A stretch of DNA of 18,686 nucleotides, taken from positions 1 to 18,686 of the forward strand of contig JAKFDA010000102.1 in assembly GCA_036676355.1 (NCBI GenBank), read 5' to 3'. How positions within the stretch are numbered: position 1 is the first letter of the stretch; each line of letters starts with the position of its first letter. Under the pieces are notes generated by a model. The model was not told the DNA's origin. It was given only the letters and a program-made list of their open reading frames with translations, and ran no database searches. A program made the position numbers and the translations under genes. The DNA comes from ZC4RG42 sp036676355 (GTDB lineage: Bacteria; Pseudomonadota; Gammaproteobacteria; Burkholderiales; SG8-39). This document shows, one piece after another, positions 1 to 7,129 of the stretch.

Positions 1-884
1 CCGAGAATCGCGTCGATGCCGCGCACACGGCTCGCCATCTTGATATCGACATCCATGCCGTTGTGCGACAGCACTACAACAGCCTGTGCGCCCTTGCCGC
101 GCGCTTCATCGACGAAACGCTGCATCGTTTCGTCCTGCACCCCGAACTGCCATTCATCGACGAAGTAACGCGGATTGGCGATGGGGGTGTAGGGAAAAGC
201 CTGGCCGACGATTGCAACCGGCACGCCGTTGATCTCGCGGATCACGTAAGGCTTGAATACCTGTTCATCGAAATCGAGCGTGCGCACGTTCTGTGCGACG
301 AAGTCGATCTTGCCGGCGAAATCCTTCTCGACCACCTCTTTGACACGATCCGCACCAAGCGTGAATTCCCAATGGCCGGTCATGACATCGACGCCGAGCA
401 GCTTGGCCGCGTCGATCATGTCCTGCCCCTGGGTCCACAGCGCGGTCGCCGAGCCCTGCCAGGTATCGCCGCCGTCGAGCAGCAAGGCGCCCGGCCGTGA
501 GGCCCTGAGTCGCTGCACCAGCGTCGCAATATGCGCGTAGCCACCGACGCGCCCGTAGCGGCGCGCGGCCTCGGCGAAATCGAGATAGGTAAAAGCGTGC
601 GCTTCGCGCGTATTGCGCGAGATGTTGAATGCCCGCAGCAGATGCTCGCCGACCAGATGCGGCGCACGGCCGACAGCTTCGCCGACGCCGATGTTGACGC
701 TCGGCTCGCGAAAGTACACCGGCAATAACTGCGCATGCGTATCGGTGATGTGCAGCAGGCTGACGTTGCCGAAGCGCGGCGGATCATAAAGTGATATCTC
801 TTGCGCGGGCGCGGCCAGCGCATCGAATTTGACACCGCAGGCGGAAGCCGCGGCGAGGACTTGCAGGAATTCGCGTCGATTCAT
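1..884 (-). CDS. soxB: SoxB thiosulfohydrolase, N-terminal 294 codons (runs off left edge)
   Basis: SoxB is the periplasmic di-manganese hydrolase that releases sulfate from the thiosulfonate carried on SoxYZ during thiosulfate oxidation. The minus-strand reading from ATG at 884 is open to the window edge. It starts with a Tat-type signal (NRREFLQVLAAAS, residues 2-14). The metallophosphoesterase motifs follow in order: ITDTHAQLLPVYFREP (46-61, metal ligands D48 and H50), LLLDGGDTWQGS (134-145), MTGHWEFTLG (168-177), then AQNVRT and VVLSHNGMDVD. The DTHAQLLPVYFREP and GHWEF signatures separate SoxB from ordinary 5'-nucleotidases. Full-length SoxB is usually about 560-570 residues, so roughly the second half, with the remaining metal and substrate ligands, lies outside. 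No clear Shine-Dalgarno precedes this ATG, but the twin-arginine signal supports the start. An MFS gene lies 129 bp upstream on the same strand. Confidence 0.95.
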   Translation of the reverse strand, partial: MNRREFLQVLAAASACGVKFDALAAPAQEISLYDPPRFGNVSLLHITDTHAQLLPVYFREPSVNIGVGEAVGRAPHLVGEHLLRAFNISRNTREAHAFTYLDFAEAARRYGRVGGYAHIATLVQRLRASRPGALLLDGGDTWQGSATALWTQGQDMIDAAKLLGVDVMTGHWEFTLGADRVKEVVEKDFAGKIDFVAQNVRTLDFDEQVFKPYVIREINGVPVAIVGQAFPYTPIANPRYFVDEWQFGVQDETMQRFVDEARGKGAQAVVVLSHNGMDVDIKMASRVRGIDAIL

Positions 885-926
885 GAATTCTAAGGATCAG
901 AGTCGGTTATGAAACTGGAGGTGTCA

Positions 927-953
927 GGCACGTGCAATACGCAACGACGTGCC
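927..953. terminator. Inverted repeat between the MFS gene and soxB
   Basis: GGCACGT (927-933) and ACGTGCC (947-953) form a perfect 7-bp dyad around a 13-nt spacer. It lies 61 bp past the MFS stop codon and 43 bp before the soxB start, both on the minus strand. No U-tract follows, so it may be a weak terminator or attenuator for the MFS transcript, or an operator for soxB. The sequence alone cannot decide. Confidence 0.35.
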
Positions 954-1013
954 CTGCCGCGCGGGCGTTCACTCGGAGCGCGCTACTTTACTACGGCGAA
1001 CGCATGAATCCGC

Positions 1014-2198
1014 TCAACGGCCGCGCATGCAGCTCGCCTTGTAGCACACCAGGCTGACGCTGAAAGCCACCGCGATACCGCATGCGAGCGTGAACGCGCT
1101 GCCGAAGAATAACGGCGCAATGGCTGCGACCGCCCCGAACACGGCCGTCTGCACAAACGATTGCAGCGACGCAGTCAAACCGCGCATGGTGGGGAACAGG
1201 TCGAGAATGCGCAGCGTGATACTCGGCATGAGCAATGCGAGTCCAAAGTTATAGAGCATCAACGGCAGCACTGCCCAAGGCACCGCGGGCGGCAATATCG
1301 CGTTGTAGAGCAGATTGATCACCACGGCTGCGCCCATGATCAGATAACCGTTGCGGATCATGCGGCCCGGCACGACGCTGTGTGCCGTGCGCGAAGCAAT
1401 CCAGGCGCCGCCGACCAATCCGGTCACCATCGGCACGAACAGCCAGGCGAACGCTGTCTCCGGCAACTTCAGCAGCTCCATGACGAAATGCGGCGCCGAC
1501 GCGATATACAGTCCGAACCCGCTGAATCCCGCGCCGAGGGCAAACGCCATCAACAGAAATCGGCTGTGGCGCAGCACGCTGCCGTAATTGCCGGCGATGG
1601 TGCGCAGATGCAGCGGCTGACGCGCCGCGACCGGCAGCGACTCGGGCAGCGCGGTATAAGCGGCAATGAACAGCGCCACACCGAACAGGCTGAGAAACAC
1701 GAAGACCGCCTGCCAACCGAACGCGCTTTGTAACCAGCCGCCGATAATGGGCGCGATCGCCGGCGCGATACCGAACACCATCGTTATCTGTGCCAGCGCA
1801 CGTTGCGCGTCCGCACCGGCCAACCGGTCGCGCACGATGGCTCGCCCGATGACGACTCCGGCACCGGCGGACATGCCCTGCAAGGCACGGAACGCCAGCA
1901 ACCAGTGCAAGGTGGGCGACCAGGCCGCGCCGACGGACGCGGCAATATAGACAACAAGCGCGACGAGAATGATCGGCCGTCGCCCGAAGGTATCGGACAA
2001 GGTGCCGTGGAACAGCATCATGAACGAGAACGACAGGAGATAGACGCTCAGCGTTTGCTGGACGAGCACCTCGTCGACGTGCAGGCTGTGCGCGATTGCC
2101 GGGAAGGACGGCAGATAGGTATCGATGGAAAACGGCCCGACCATCGCCAGCCCGGCAAGCAGGAGCGTAAGGAAGCGCGGCCCGATATTTTTTTTCAT
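1014..2198 (-). CDS. Bcr/CflA-type MFS drug exporter (DHA1 family)
   Basis: A 394-residue inner-membrane protein with about 12 hydrophobic segments, predicted to export drugs or small metabolites by proton antiport. MFS motif A is GTLSDTFGRRP (65-75). The segment RALQGMSAGAGVVIGRAIVRD (about 104-124) carries the GRAIVRD signature typical of the Bcr/CflA subgroup. GIAPAIAPIIGGWL matches the antiporter motif of TM5. An in-frame TTG at 2219 would add seven residues, but the ATG at 2198 (MKKNIGPRF) fits the family N-terminus better. Neither start has a strong Shine-Dalgarno. The region just upstream is the left end of a dispersed repeat that recurs upstream of trxC. The substrate cannot be predicted. 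Confidence 0.88.
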   Translation of the reverse strand: MKKNIGPRFLTLLLAGLAMVGPFSIDTYLPSFPAIAHSLHVDEVLVQQTLSVYLLSFSFMMLFHGTLSDTFGRRPIILVALVVYIAASVGAAWSPTLHWLLAFRALQGMSAGAGVVIGRAIVRDRLAGADAQRALAQITMVFGIAPAIAPIIGGWLQSAFGWQAVFVFLSLFGVALFIAAYTALPESLPVAARQPLHLRTIAGNYGSVLRHSRFLLMAFALGAGFSGFGLYIASAPHFVMELLKLPETAFAWLFVPMVTGLVGGAWIASRTAHSVVPGRMIRNGYLIMGAAVVINLLYNAILPPAVPWAVLPLMLYNFGLALLMPSITLRILDLFPTMRGLTASLQSFVQTAVFGAVAAIAPLFFGSAFTLACGIAVAFSVSLVCYKASCMRGR

Positions 2199-2529
2199 TT
2201 CAAAGGAAGCTCTGATCAAGGTTGATTGATTAAAGTCGTCGCCAGTGCTTGCGCCTAAGCAATTGATTGCTTAGCCCGCTCGCGCACTCGCGACCATCCT
2301 CGGCACTTAATCAGACACTGCCTAACCTTTTCCACGCGACACGGCGATTGCCTGCAATTTCGCCGCCGCTGCACCGCTCGACTCGAATGCCGGATTCGAC
2401 TCCGACGGTGCGAATTTTACGATGGCTGCAGACGCCGAAACGTTCTCGCTACAGGCACGGCACTTAATGTGCTAGTTCAAGAGTCGGTTCGTCGCGTGTC
2501 GAGCCGTTCAAAGGACTCACGGTCATATC
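2199..2529. other. Intergenic region between divergent MFS and DUF2254 genes
   Basis: 331 bp without a credible gene. The left third is repeat copy A (listed separately). The remainder contains a hairpin TCGAAT-GCCGG-ATTCGA at 2383-2399 and no strong sigma-70 promoter that I can recognise. Both flanking genes need promoters here because they point away from each other. Confidence 0.5.
2203..2317. repeat. MITE-like dispersed repeat, copy A
   Basis: A 115-bp element sharing two blocks with copy B at 4276-4405. The left block (2203-2223) matches 19 of 21 bases. The right block (2281-2317) matches 35 of 37 bases, including 29 identical bases at 2281-2309. Its ends are near-perfect inverted repeats: TCTGATCAAG at 2211-2220 and CTTAATCAGA at 2306-2315 (one mismatch). 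The centre differs from copy B. Here it holds a perfect hairpin, CTAAGCAA-TTGA-TTGCTTAG (2255-2274). There is no coding capacity, which suggests a small non-autonomous element or a palindromic repeat family. The left end lies 4 bp upstream of the MFS start codon. Confidence 0.75.
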
Positions 2530-3849
2530 ATGATTGCGCGTGCAATAACCCGACTGCGGGGCAGTTTCTGGCTCATTCCCACGATGATGACGCTCGCCTC
2601 CATCGCACTCGCGATGCTCATGTGGCGGGTAGACGCTTCCTCGTGGGGTCAGGCAATCAAGCTCTGGCCGGGGGGCGCCGTGCTCGGGGCGGAAGGCGCC
2701 CGTTTGGTCGTCGCCACCATCGCCGGGGCGATGATCACCGCCGCAAGCCTTGTGTATTCGATGACGCTGGTCGCACTGTCGCTGGCGAGTTCGAGCGCAG
2801 GCCCGCGCACGCTTGGCGAACTCATGCGTCAACGCGCCATGCAGGTTTCCCTCGGCCTGTTTCTCGCCACATTTGTTTACGCCTTGCTGGTGTTGCGAAC
2901 CATTTACGGCACCGATGGTGCGCAGGTTCCGAACCTGTCGGTCACGGTAGCAATCGGACTGGCCATCGTTGCGTTCTGCTGGCTGATTTATTTCATTCAC
3001 GAACTGTCGCATTCGATGCAAACGGACACCATCGTCGCTCGCGCGGCGGCCGGTCTCGTGAAATCCATCGAGGCCGCTGCCCCGCGCGCCAGTGAGCCGA
3101 TCCGAGTGCAAGGCGAGCAATCGGACGCATTAGCGGTACAAGCGCAATGCCGCGGATATATCGACATCATCGATACGCAGGCCGTCGCATCCGCGGCGAA
3201 GAACGCCAACGCGCTTGTGCGGCTACGTACCCGGCCGGGACACTTCATCATCCCCACAACCGAAATCGCGTATGTATACGGTGCCGCCGCCGCGCAGCAC
3301 CCCGCGCTCGAAAAAGCGATTCGTGATGCGGTCATCGTCGGCGACCGGCGGACCGCGACGCAGGACCTGGAGTATCGCGTTCATCTGCTCGTCGAAATTG
3401 CCGCACGCGCGCTTTCTTCGGGCATGAACGACTTTTACACGGCAATCAGCTGTGTCGATCATCTTGCCGGGGCGTTGAGTATCGCCGTTGCGCAGGGATT
3501 GCACGCCCCCGAGGTTCTCGACGAGTCAGGTCGGGTTCGCGTCGTGCGTTATCCGTTGCAGCCGTCGGATCTGATCGACGCCGCATTCAATCCCATTCGT
3601 CAGTGCGCGGCGGACAGCGTCCCGGTCGCCTTGCGCGTCCTCGAGGCGCTGACGCAGATCGTTTCTTGCGCAAACGATCGCATCACGGCGGAAACCATCG
3701 GAGCGCACGCGCACGATATGGCGCATGCAGCGCTGCTCAATATGAAAATAGAAAGCGATAAGCAGGCATTGCGGGATCGCATGGCCGCATTCACCACGGC
3801 AAGGCACACGCGATTTCGCGCTCACACCTTTTCGGATCTGATGCTATGA
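2530..3849 (+). CDS. DUF2254 family predicted membrane protein
   Basis: A 439-residue protein with four N-terminal transmembrane segments (about 13-33, 58-88, 105-126 and 138-160) and a soluble C-terminal part of about 275 residues. The pattern RLRGSFWLIPTMM (8-20), then a TIAGAMIT...SMTLVALSLASSSAGPR block (63-93), then ATFVYALLVLRTI (113-125), is characteristic of DUF2254. This widespread family has no established function. The C-terminal domain includes SSGMNDFYTAISCVDHL, another conserved family block. The first ATG is used. An AAAGGA lies about 14 nt upstream, too far for a normal ribosome binding site. The 3' end overlaps the convergent trxC by 6 bp. Confidence 0.88.
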   Translation: MIARAITRLRGSFWLIPTMMTLASIALAMLMWRVDASSWGQAIKLWPGGAVLGAEGARLVVATIAGAMITAASLVYSMTLVALSLASSSAGPRTLGELMRQRAMQVSLGLFLATFVYALLVLRTIYGTDGAQVPNLSVTVAIGLAIVAFCWLIYFIHELSHSMQTDTIVARAAAGLVKSIEAAAPRASEPIRVQGEQSDALAVQAQCRGYIDIIDTQAVASAAKNANALVRLRTRPGHFIIPTTEIAYVYGAAAAQHPALEKAIRDAVIVGDRRTATQDLEYRVHLLVEIAARALSSGMNDFYTAISCVDHLAGALSIAVAQGLHAPEVLDESGRVRVVRYPLQPSDLIDAAFNPIRQCAADSVPVALRVLEALTQIVSCANDRITAETIGAHAHDMAHAALLNMKIESDKQALRDRMAAFTTARHTRFRAHTFSDLML

Positions 3850-4269
3850 GGGAATCGTTTCGCGCACCCAGCGGACAATGGTGTTCGCGTCCATTGCCCC
3901 CGCCTGGCGCCCTACTTCCCGTCCGCTCCTGAACACAACAAGCGTCGGAATGGAGCGAATACCATACCGCGATGCGATGTCCTGCGCGGCTTCGGTGTCG
4001 ACTTTCGCCAGTCGCACAGTGGGTTCCAGTTCGCCGGCCGCGCGTTCGAATTGGGGAGCCATCATTTTGCACGGACCGCACCATGCGGCCCAGAAGTCGA
4101 CCACCACCGGCAGTTCGCCGCCGATATGTCGATCGAAATTGACGCTCGTCAGCGTGATAGGCCGGCCGTCGAAGAGGTCGCCTTTGCAGCGGCCGCAATG
4201 CGGCCCTTCGCGCAGACGTTCCGGGGGGACGCGATTGGTGGTATCGCAATGGGGGCAAACGATGAGCAT
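3844..4269 (-). CDS. trxC: Thioredoxin 2 (TrxC), zinc-binding thioredoxin
   Basis: A 141-residue cytoplasmic disulfide reductase, close to the 139 residues of E. coli Trx2. The N-terminal zinc site is CPHC (C5, C8) with CGRC (C25, C28). The thioredoxin fold follows, with active site WCGPC (63-67) and the cis-proline loop SIPT (P108). The zinc module distinguishes TrxC from TrxA and in characterised proteins tunes redox behaviour under oxidative stress. Start: ATG at 4269, matching the family N-terminus (LIVCPHCDTTNRVP); the frame is open further upstream but has no family homology. No Shine-Dalgarno is visible. Repeat copy B begins 6 bp upstream. The stop region overlaps the convergent DUF2254 gene by 6 bp. 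Confidence 0.95.
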   Translation of the reverse strand: MLIVCPHCDTTNRVPPERLREGPHCGRCKGDLFDGRPITLTSVNFDRHIGGELPVVVDFWAAWCGPCKMMAPQFERAAGELEPTVRLAKVDTEAAQDIASRYGIRSIPTLVVFRSGREVGRQAGAMDANTIVRWVRETIPS

Positions 4270-4275
4270 GGCGTT

Positions 4276-4405
4276 AAGAAAGCTCTGATTAAGGTTTTTT
4301 GATGAATGTTGCCGCAAGCTATGGGGCGTTGCTTTACTTCGTCCTTTTGTCCTCGCTCGTACAGCTTGCGCGCACTCGCGACCATCCTCGGCACTTATTC
4401 GGACA
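4276..4405. repeat. MITE-like dispersed repeat, copy B
   Basis: The 130-bp counterpart of copy A (2203-2317). The left block is 4276-4296 and the right block 4369-4405. Terminal inverted repeats are TCTGATTAAG (4284-4293) and CTTATTCGGA (4394-4403), the latter degenerated by two bases. The centre is unrelated to that of copy A. It has its own inverted repeat, GCAAGCT (4314-4320) with AGCTTGC (4363-4369). The element fills the gap between the trxC start and the 3' end of the diguanylate cyclase gene (stop at 4414-4416). Both copies have the same orientation. Confidence 0.75.
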
Positions 4406-4413
4406 TTCATTCC

Positions 4414-5391
4414 CTAAGCCTGAAAAAGCAGTGCGCCGCCGCGGCCGGCAGCTTTGGCGGCATAGAGCGCCTGGTCGGCTTTCTCGATCAGTTGTTGCGA
4501 TGACGATTCATCGCTGAATTGCGCCACGCCAGCCGTTCCGGAGATCGGCGGCAGCCGCCCTTCTCGATCGACTCTCACTGCGGCGATTTCGCGCAGACAA
4601 CGCGCCACCACCTCATGTGCGCTGGATCCCGTCGCGCCAGGCAGTACCACGCAGAACTCGTCACCCCCGATGCGTCCGACCAGATCGTGATTGCGTAGAC
4701 AAAGCGTGAGCATGTCGGCGAAGCGTTTAAGCACCCGGTCGCCCGTCACATGTCCGTGGCGATCGTTGACCTCCTTGAAGCGATCCAGATCGAGCACGAC
4801 CACCGACAGCGGTTCGCCGGAACGGCGCGCACGCTCCAGTTCCTCGCTCAGGCGACGCTCGATATAGCGCCGGTTGTAGAGCCCGGTAAGCGGATCGCGC
4901 GTGGCCTGCCGTTCGAGCTCCAGTTCGAGATGTTTGTGCGACGAAATATCGGAGAACGAACACAGCACCGCGGCGACCAGACGCGTATCCATATCGAACA
5001 CCGCCCGTGCATTCACATTCAACCACCGCGTACGGCCATCCGGCCCGATCGCCTGCATCTCGATACCCGTGCGCGGACGACCGTCCAGCAGCGTCTCGGT
5101 TGCCGGATGCAGGCCTTTGACACGTTGCGCCGCATCTTCACCCCACAGCCAGTGCACGACCGCGTCGCCATCGCCGATCAGCACGCGCGCGGTCGGATTC
5201 ATGGTCGTTACCTGCCCGCTTTCGTCCAGCATCACGATGCCTTCTTCCATCGCTTCGACGAGCACGAAATGGCGCTGCTCCATCCAGCGCAACGCGGCGC
5301 GCGCGCGGCCAAGTTCCTCCAGCGCCATCTTCAATTCAGTACGGTAGGCCGGCTCGTCCGACTCCTCGAGCGGTTTTAGCGGCGAATCCAT
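4414..5391 (-). CDS. PAS-GGDEF diguanylate cyclase
   Basis: A 325-residue protein predicted to make cyclic di-GMP from two GTP. Residues about 15-45 form a helical, coiled-coil-like segment. A PAS-type sensor domain covers about 40-155 (ending in the PAC-like SFSDISSHKHLELELERQA). The GGDEF domain starts at RDPLTGLYNRRY (165-176). The catalytic motif GGDEF is intact at 242-246. The inhibitory I-site RNHD (RxxD, 233-236) lies the canonical five residues upstream, so product inhibition is expected. There is no transmembrane segment, so it is probably cytoplasmic. The ATG at 5391 is chosen because GAGGGAG lies about 7 nt upstream. A longer GTG start at 5502 would add a Cys-rich stretch without PAS homology. 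The signal sensed is unknown. Confidence 0.92.
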   Translation of the reverse strand: MDSPLKPLEESDEPAYRTELKMALEELGRARAALRWMEQRHFVLVEAMEEGIVMLDESGQVTTMNPTARVLIGDGDAVVHWLWGEDAAQRVKGLHPATETLLDGRPRTGIEMQAIGPDGRTRWLNVNARAVFDMDTRLVAAVLCSFSDISSHKHLELELERQATRDPLTGLYNRRYIERRLSEELERARRSGEPLSVVVLDLDRFKEVNDRHGHVTGDRVLKRFADMLTLCLRNHDLVGRIGGDEFCVVLPGATGSSAHEVVARCLREIAAVRVDREGRLPPISGTAGVAQFSDESSSQQLIEKADQALYAAKAAGRGGALLFQA

Positions 5392-5594
5392 CCAGCGGCT
5401 CCCTCGAACACAATCGGAGCAGGCAAGGCAAGCGGCGCGCCCGCAGACTCCGTTTTCGGCACATTGAACCACCGACCGCGCCCGGAATGTGAAAGTTTCC
5501 ACAATGGCGCCCGGCGGCCGCTGGGCGCCGACAAGCGCAAGGCGCCTGCTCCATCGCGTACGACCTCGGGTCGGGCGTTTGCATTACGCCATCC

Positions 5595-6074
5595 ATGAAA
5601 ATCGAACGCGATCAGTATCCGCCGGCGAGCAAGGAACAGCTCGAATGGCTGGCCTGGCTGCTGGATAGCTCGATCCGCATCCCAGGCATCAATTTCCGTA
5701 TCGGGGTCGACGCGCTGATCGGCCTGGTTCCCGGCCTGGGCGACATGGTCGGCGTATTGCTGTCGAGCTACATCGTCGGTCAGGCGTGGCAACTCGGCGT
5801 GCCGAAAAGCACTCTCGCGCGCATGGGTTTCAACGTGCTGGTGGAAGGTGTCGCAGGCTCGGTCCCGGTTCTGGGCGACATATTCGACGCAGCGTGGAAG
5901 GCCAACCAGCGCAACGTGCGGCTGCTGCACGCGCATCTGGACAATCCGCGCCGCGCCGTACGCGCCAGCCGCGGATTCCTCGCCGTGCTGATCGCGCTGC
6001 TGATCGCGTTACTGCTGGGGGTGGGACTGGTTGCCTACGCGCTACTGCGTTGGGTAATGTCCATTGGCGTCTGA
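5595..6074 (+). CDS. DUF4112 domain protein
   Basis: A 159-residue small membrane-associated protein. The segment from about 16 to 115 matches DUF4112: LAWLLDSSIRIPG, then FRIGVDALIGLVPGLGDMVG, then GSVPVLGDIFDAAWKANQRN, an internally repeated LVPGLGD / VPVLGD pattern. A single strong transmembrane helix closes the protein (about 129-156). The family is common in proteobacteria but has no defined function. The gene diverges from the diguanylate cyclase across about 200 bp and converges with a lipoprotein gene across a hairpin. Confidence 0.85.
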   Translation: MKIERDQYPPASKEQLEWLAWLLDSSIRIPGINFRIGVDALIGLVPGLGDMVGVLLSSYIVGQAWQLGVPKSTLARMGFNVLVEGVAGSVPVLGDIFDAAWKANQRNVRLLHAHLDNPRRAVRASRGFLAVLIALLIALLLGVGLVAYALLRWVMSIGV

Positions 6075-6099
6075 GCCGCGCACGCGAACGGTGCGCGGC
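6075..6099. terminator. Bidirectional terminator-like hairpin
   Basis: GCCGCGCAC (6075-6083) and GTGCGCGGC (6091-6099) form a perfect 9-bp GC-rich stem with a 7-nt loop. It starts directly after the DUF4112 stop codon and ends 8 bp before the stop of the convergent lipoprotein gene. The position between convergent genes fits a shared terminator, although no T-run follows on either strand. Confidence 0.6.
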
Positions 6100-6107
6100 G
6101 ACACCGG

Positions 6108-6344
6108 CTAGTCGGGGCTGCCCGGCTTGTCTCCATTCGGGGCAAGTTGCTTCTGCGTCGGCACCGCATCAGTCACGTTCTCAGGTGCCTTGTTGCCGGC
6201 CGCCTCACTGGCGGCGCCGGGCGGTGTTTCTGCGGCGCCCTCGGTCGCGGGGACGCTCGGCTGGGTTACCGCCGACGGCTCCTGCTGCTCGCAAGCCGCC
6301 AGGGTCAATATAGCCAGTGCGGCCGCAATCAACGTTTTCCTCAT
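6108..6344 (-). CDS. Small proline/alanine-rich lipoprotein
   Basis: A 78-residue predicted lipoprotein of unknown function. The N-terminus (MRKTLIAAALAILTLAAC) is a signal peptide with lipobox LAAC, so lipidation at C18 by the Lgt/Lsp pathway is expected. Glu at +2 does not call for inner-membrane retention under the E. coli rule. The mature part is low-complexity and rich in Pro, Ala, Glu and Gln, and looks disordered. The ATG at 6344 is fixed by an excellent AAGGAG about 8 nt upstream. The longer in-frame extension to 6467 has no such signal. No family is recognised. Confidence 0.75.
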   Translation of the reverse strand: MRKTLIAAALAILTLAACEQQEPSAVTQPSVPATEGAAETPPGAASEAAGNKAPENVTDAVPTQKQLAPNGDKPGSPD

Positions 6345-6676
6345 GCACAAATCTCCTTTGCATTCTCGACAGATCACGGTCGTAAACTTACGCCGTGCGA
6401 CAAGCGGTGCAACCCACGCTCCCACTGCCGGCTTCCACCGGGAACTTTGCAACACGGATACCGTCAATCATGTGAATGAAGAAGTTCGAACAGGGGTATC
6501 CGTTGATGTAAATCACAAGACCTGCTGCGCGTTCGCGCAAAATGGCACCGTTTGAGGTGCACCGGCTCTTGTCAAGCAGCCGATTTGCTTCAAATATAAC
6601 TTCACCGACCGCATGGCTCTCGACACACCCTTATGGTGTCGCCAGCGACCGGTGATCCGAAAGGAGTCTTGGACTT
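6345..6676. other. Intergenic region between divergent lipoprotein and acidic-protein genes
   Basis: 332 bp that must hold the promoters of both flanking genes. It contains a spaced 9-bp inverted repeat, ACGGATACC (6454-6462) with GGTATCCGT (6495-6503), separated by 32 bp. It also has a short hairpin TGCGCG-TT-CGCGCA (6526-6539). TTGTCA at 6569-6574 and the A/T-rich TATAAC at 6595-6600 could be part of a promoter for the downstream gene, but the 20-bp spacing is poor. I see no RNA gene. Confidence 0.4.
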
Positions 6677-6949
6677 ATGGCATGCGCTGCAAAACCATTC
6701 CTCGCCACCGATGCGGACGAACTTCTCGACTTGGAGTATCTGGCGCGAGGAAACGACGCGTCAGTCGATGAGGAAACGAGTAGCGGCACGGTGATTGACC
6801 ACCCGTCAGTGCGCCGGATATGGATGTCGGTCGACGAGAAGCTCTATCAGCCGGTAAACGATCTTTTCGAAGGCCCCGCCTACGAGAATTTGTCGCTGAA
6901 CGACGTGGACGACGACACCGACGCCGGCGTTGATCGTTGGGACTATTGA
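6677..6949 (+). CDS. Small acidic protein of unknown function
   Basis: A 90-residue hypothetical protein that I do not recognise. It is strongly acidic (Asp/Glu-rich, with a DVDDDTDAGVD run near the C-terminus) and has no transmembrane segment, signal peptide or cysteine motif. A central block (HPSVRRIWMSVDEKLYQPVNDLFEGPAYE) looks like an ordered segment. A well-placed AAAGGAGT about 9 nt before the ATG argues that it is genuinely translated. It is flanked by a long intergenic region upstream and by tandem hairpins downstream, so it is probably monocistronic. Confidence 0.6.
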   Translation: MACAAKPFLATDADELLDLEYLARGNDASVDEETSSGTVIDHPSVRRIWMSVDEKLYQPVNDLFEGPAYENLSLNDVDDDTDAGVDRWDY

Positions 6950-6991
6950 GGCTGCGCGCCGCTCCACGGTCGGGCTGTCCCCGTCATTCAA

Positions 6992-7032
6992 CGTGAAAGT
7001 ATGTCGTTTCACGCTCACATGAGCAGCGTGAG
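6992..7032. terminator. Tandem hairpins after the small acidic gene
   Basis: CGTGAAA (6992-6998) pairs with TTTCACG (7007-7013) in a perfect 7-bp stem with an 8-nt loop. A second dyad follows directly: CTCAC (7014-7018) with GTGAG (7028-7032), or alternatively CACGCT with AGCGTG. They lie 43 bp past the stop of the acidic gene and about 100 bp before the phosphatase gene, which fits a terminator or a regulatory structure. There is no T-tract. Confidence 0.4.
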
Positions 7033-7129
7033 GGGTTAGACTCTCTTCATCCTCCAACGACAGCGCAGCAGCGCCGACGACGATTCGGGTCGCCGTCGGC
7101 ACGTCACAACGAGCGAAAGACTCAAGCCC

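Noticed and set aside
2211..2315. An intact insertion sequence
   Set aside because: Terminal inverted repeats are present but the 115-130 bp elements have no transposase frame. They are treated as non-autonomous repeats.
2464..3120. A 218-codon minus-strand frame
   Set aside because: Antisense to DUF2254, with no family resemblance and a composition typical of shadow frames.
5392..5502. Cys-rich N-terminal extension of the diguanylate cyclase (GTG at 5502)
   Set aside because: The cysteines look like a possible metal site, but the extension needs a GTG without a ribosome site, while the ATG at 5391 has a clear GAGGGAG.
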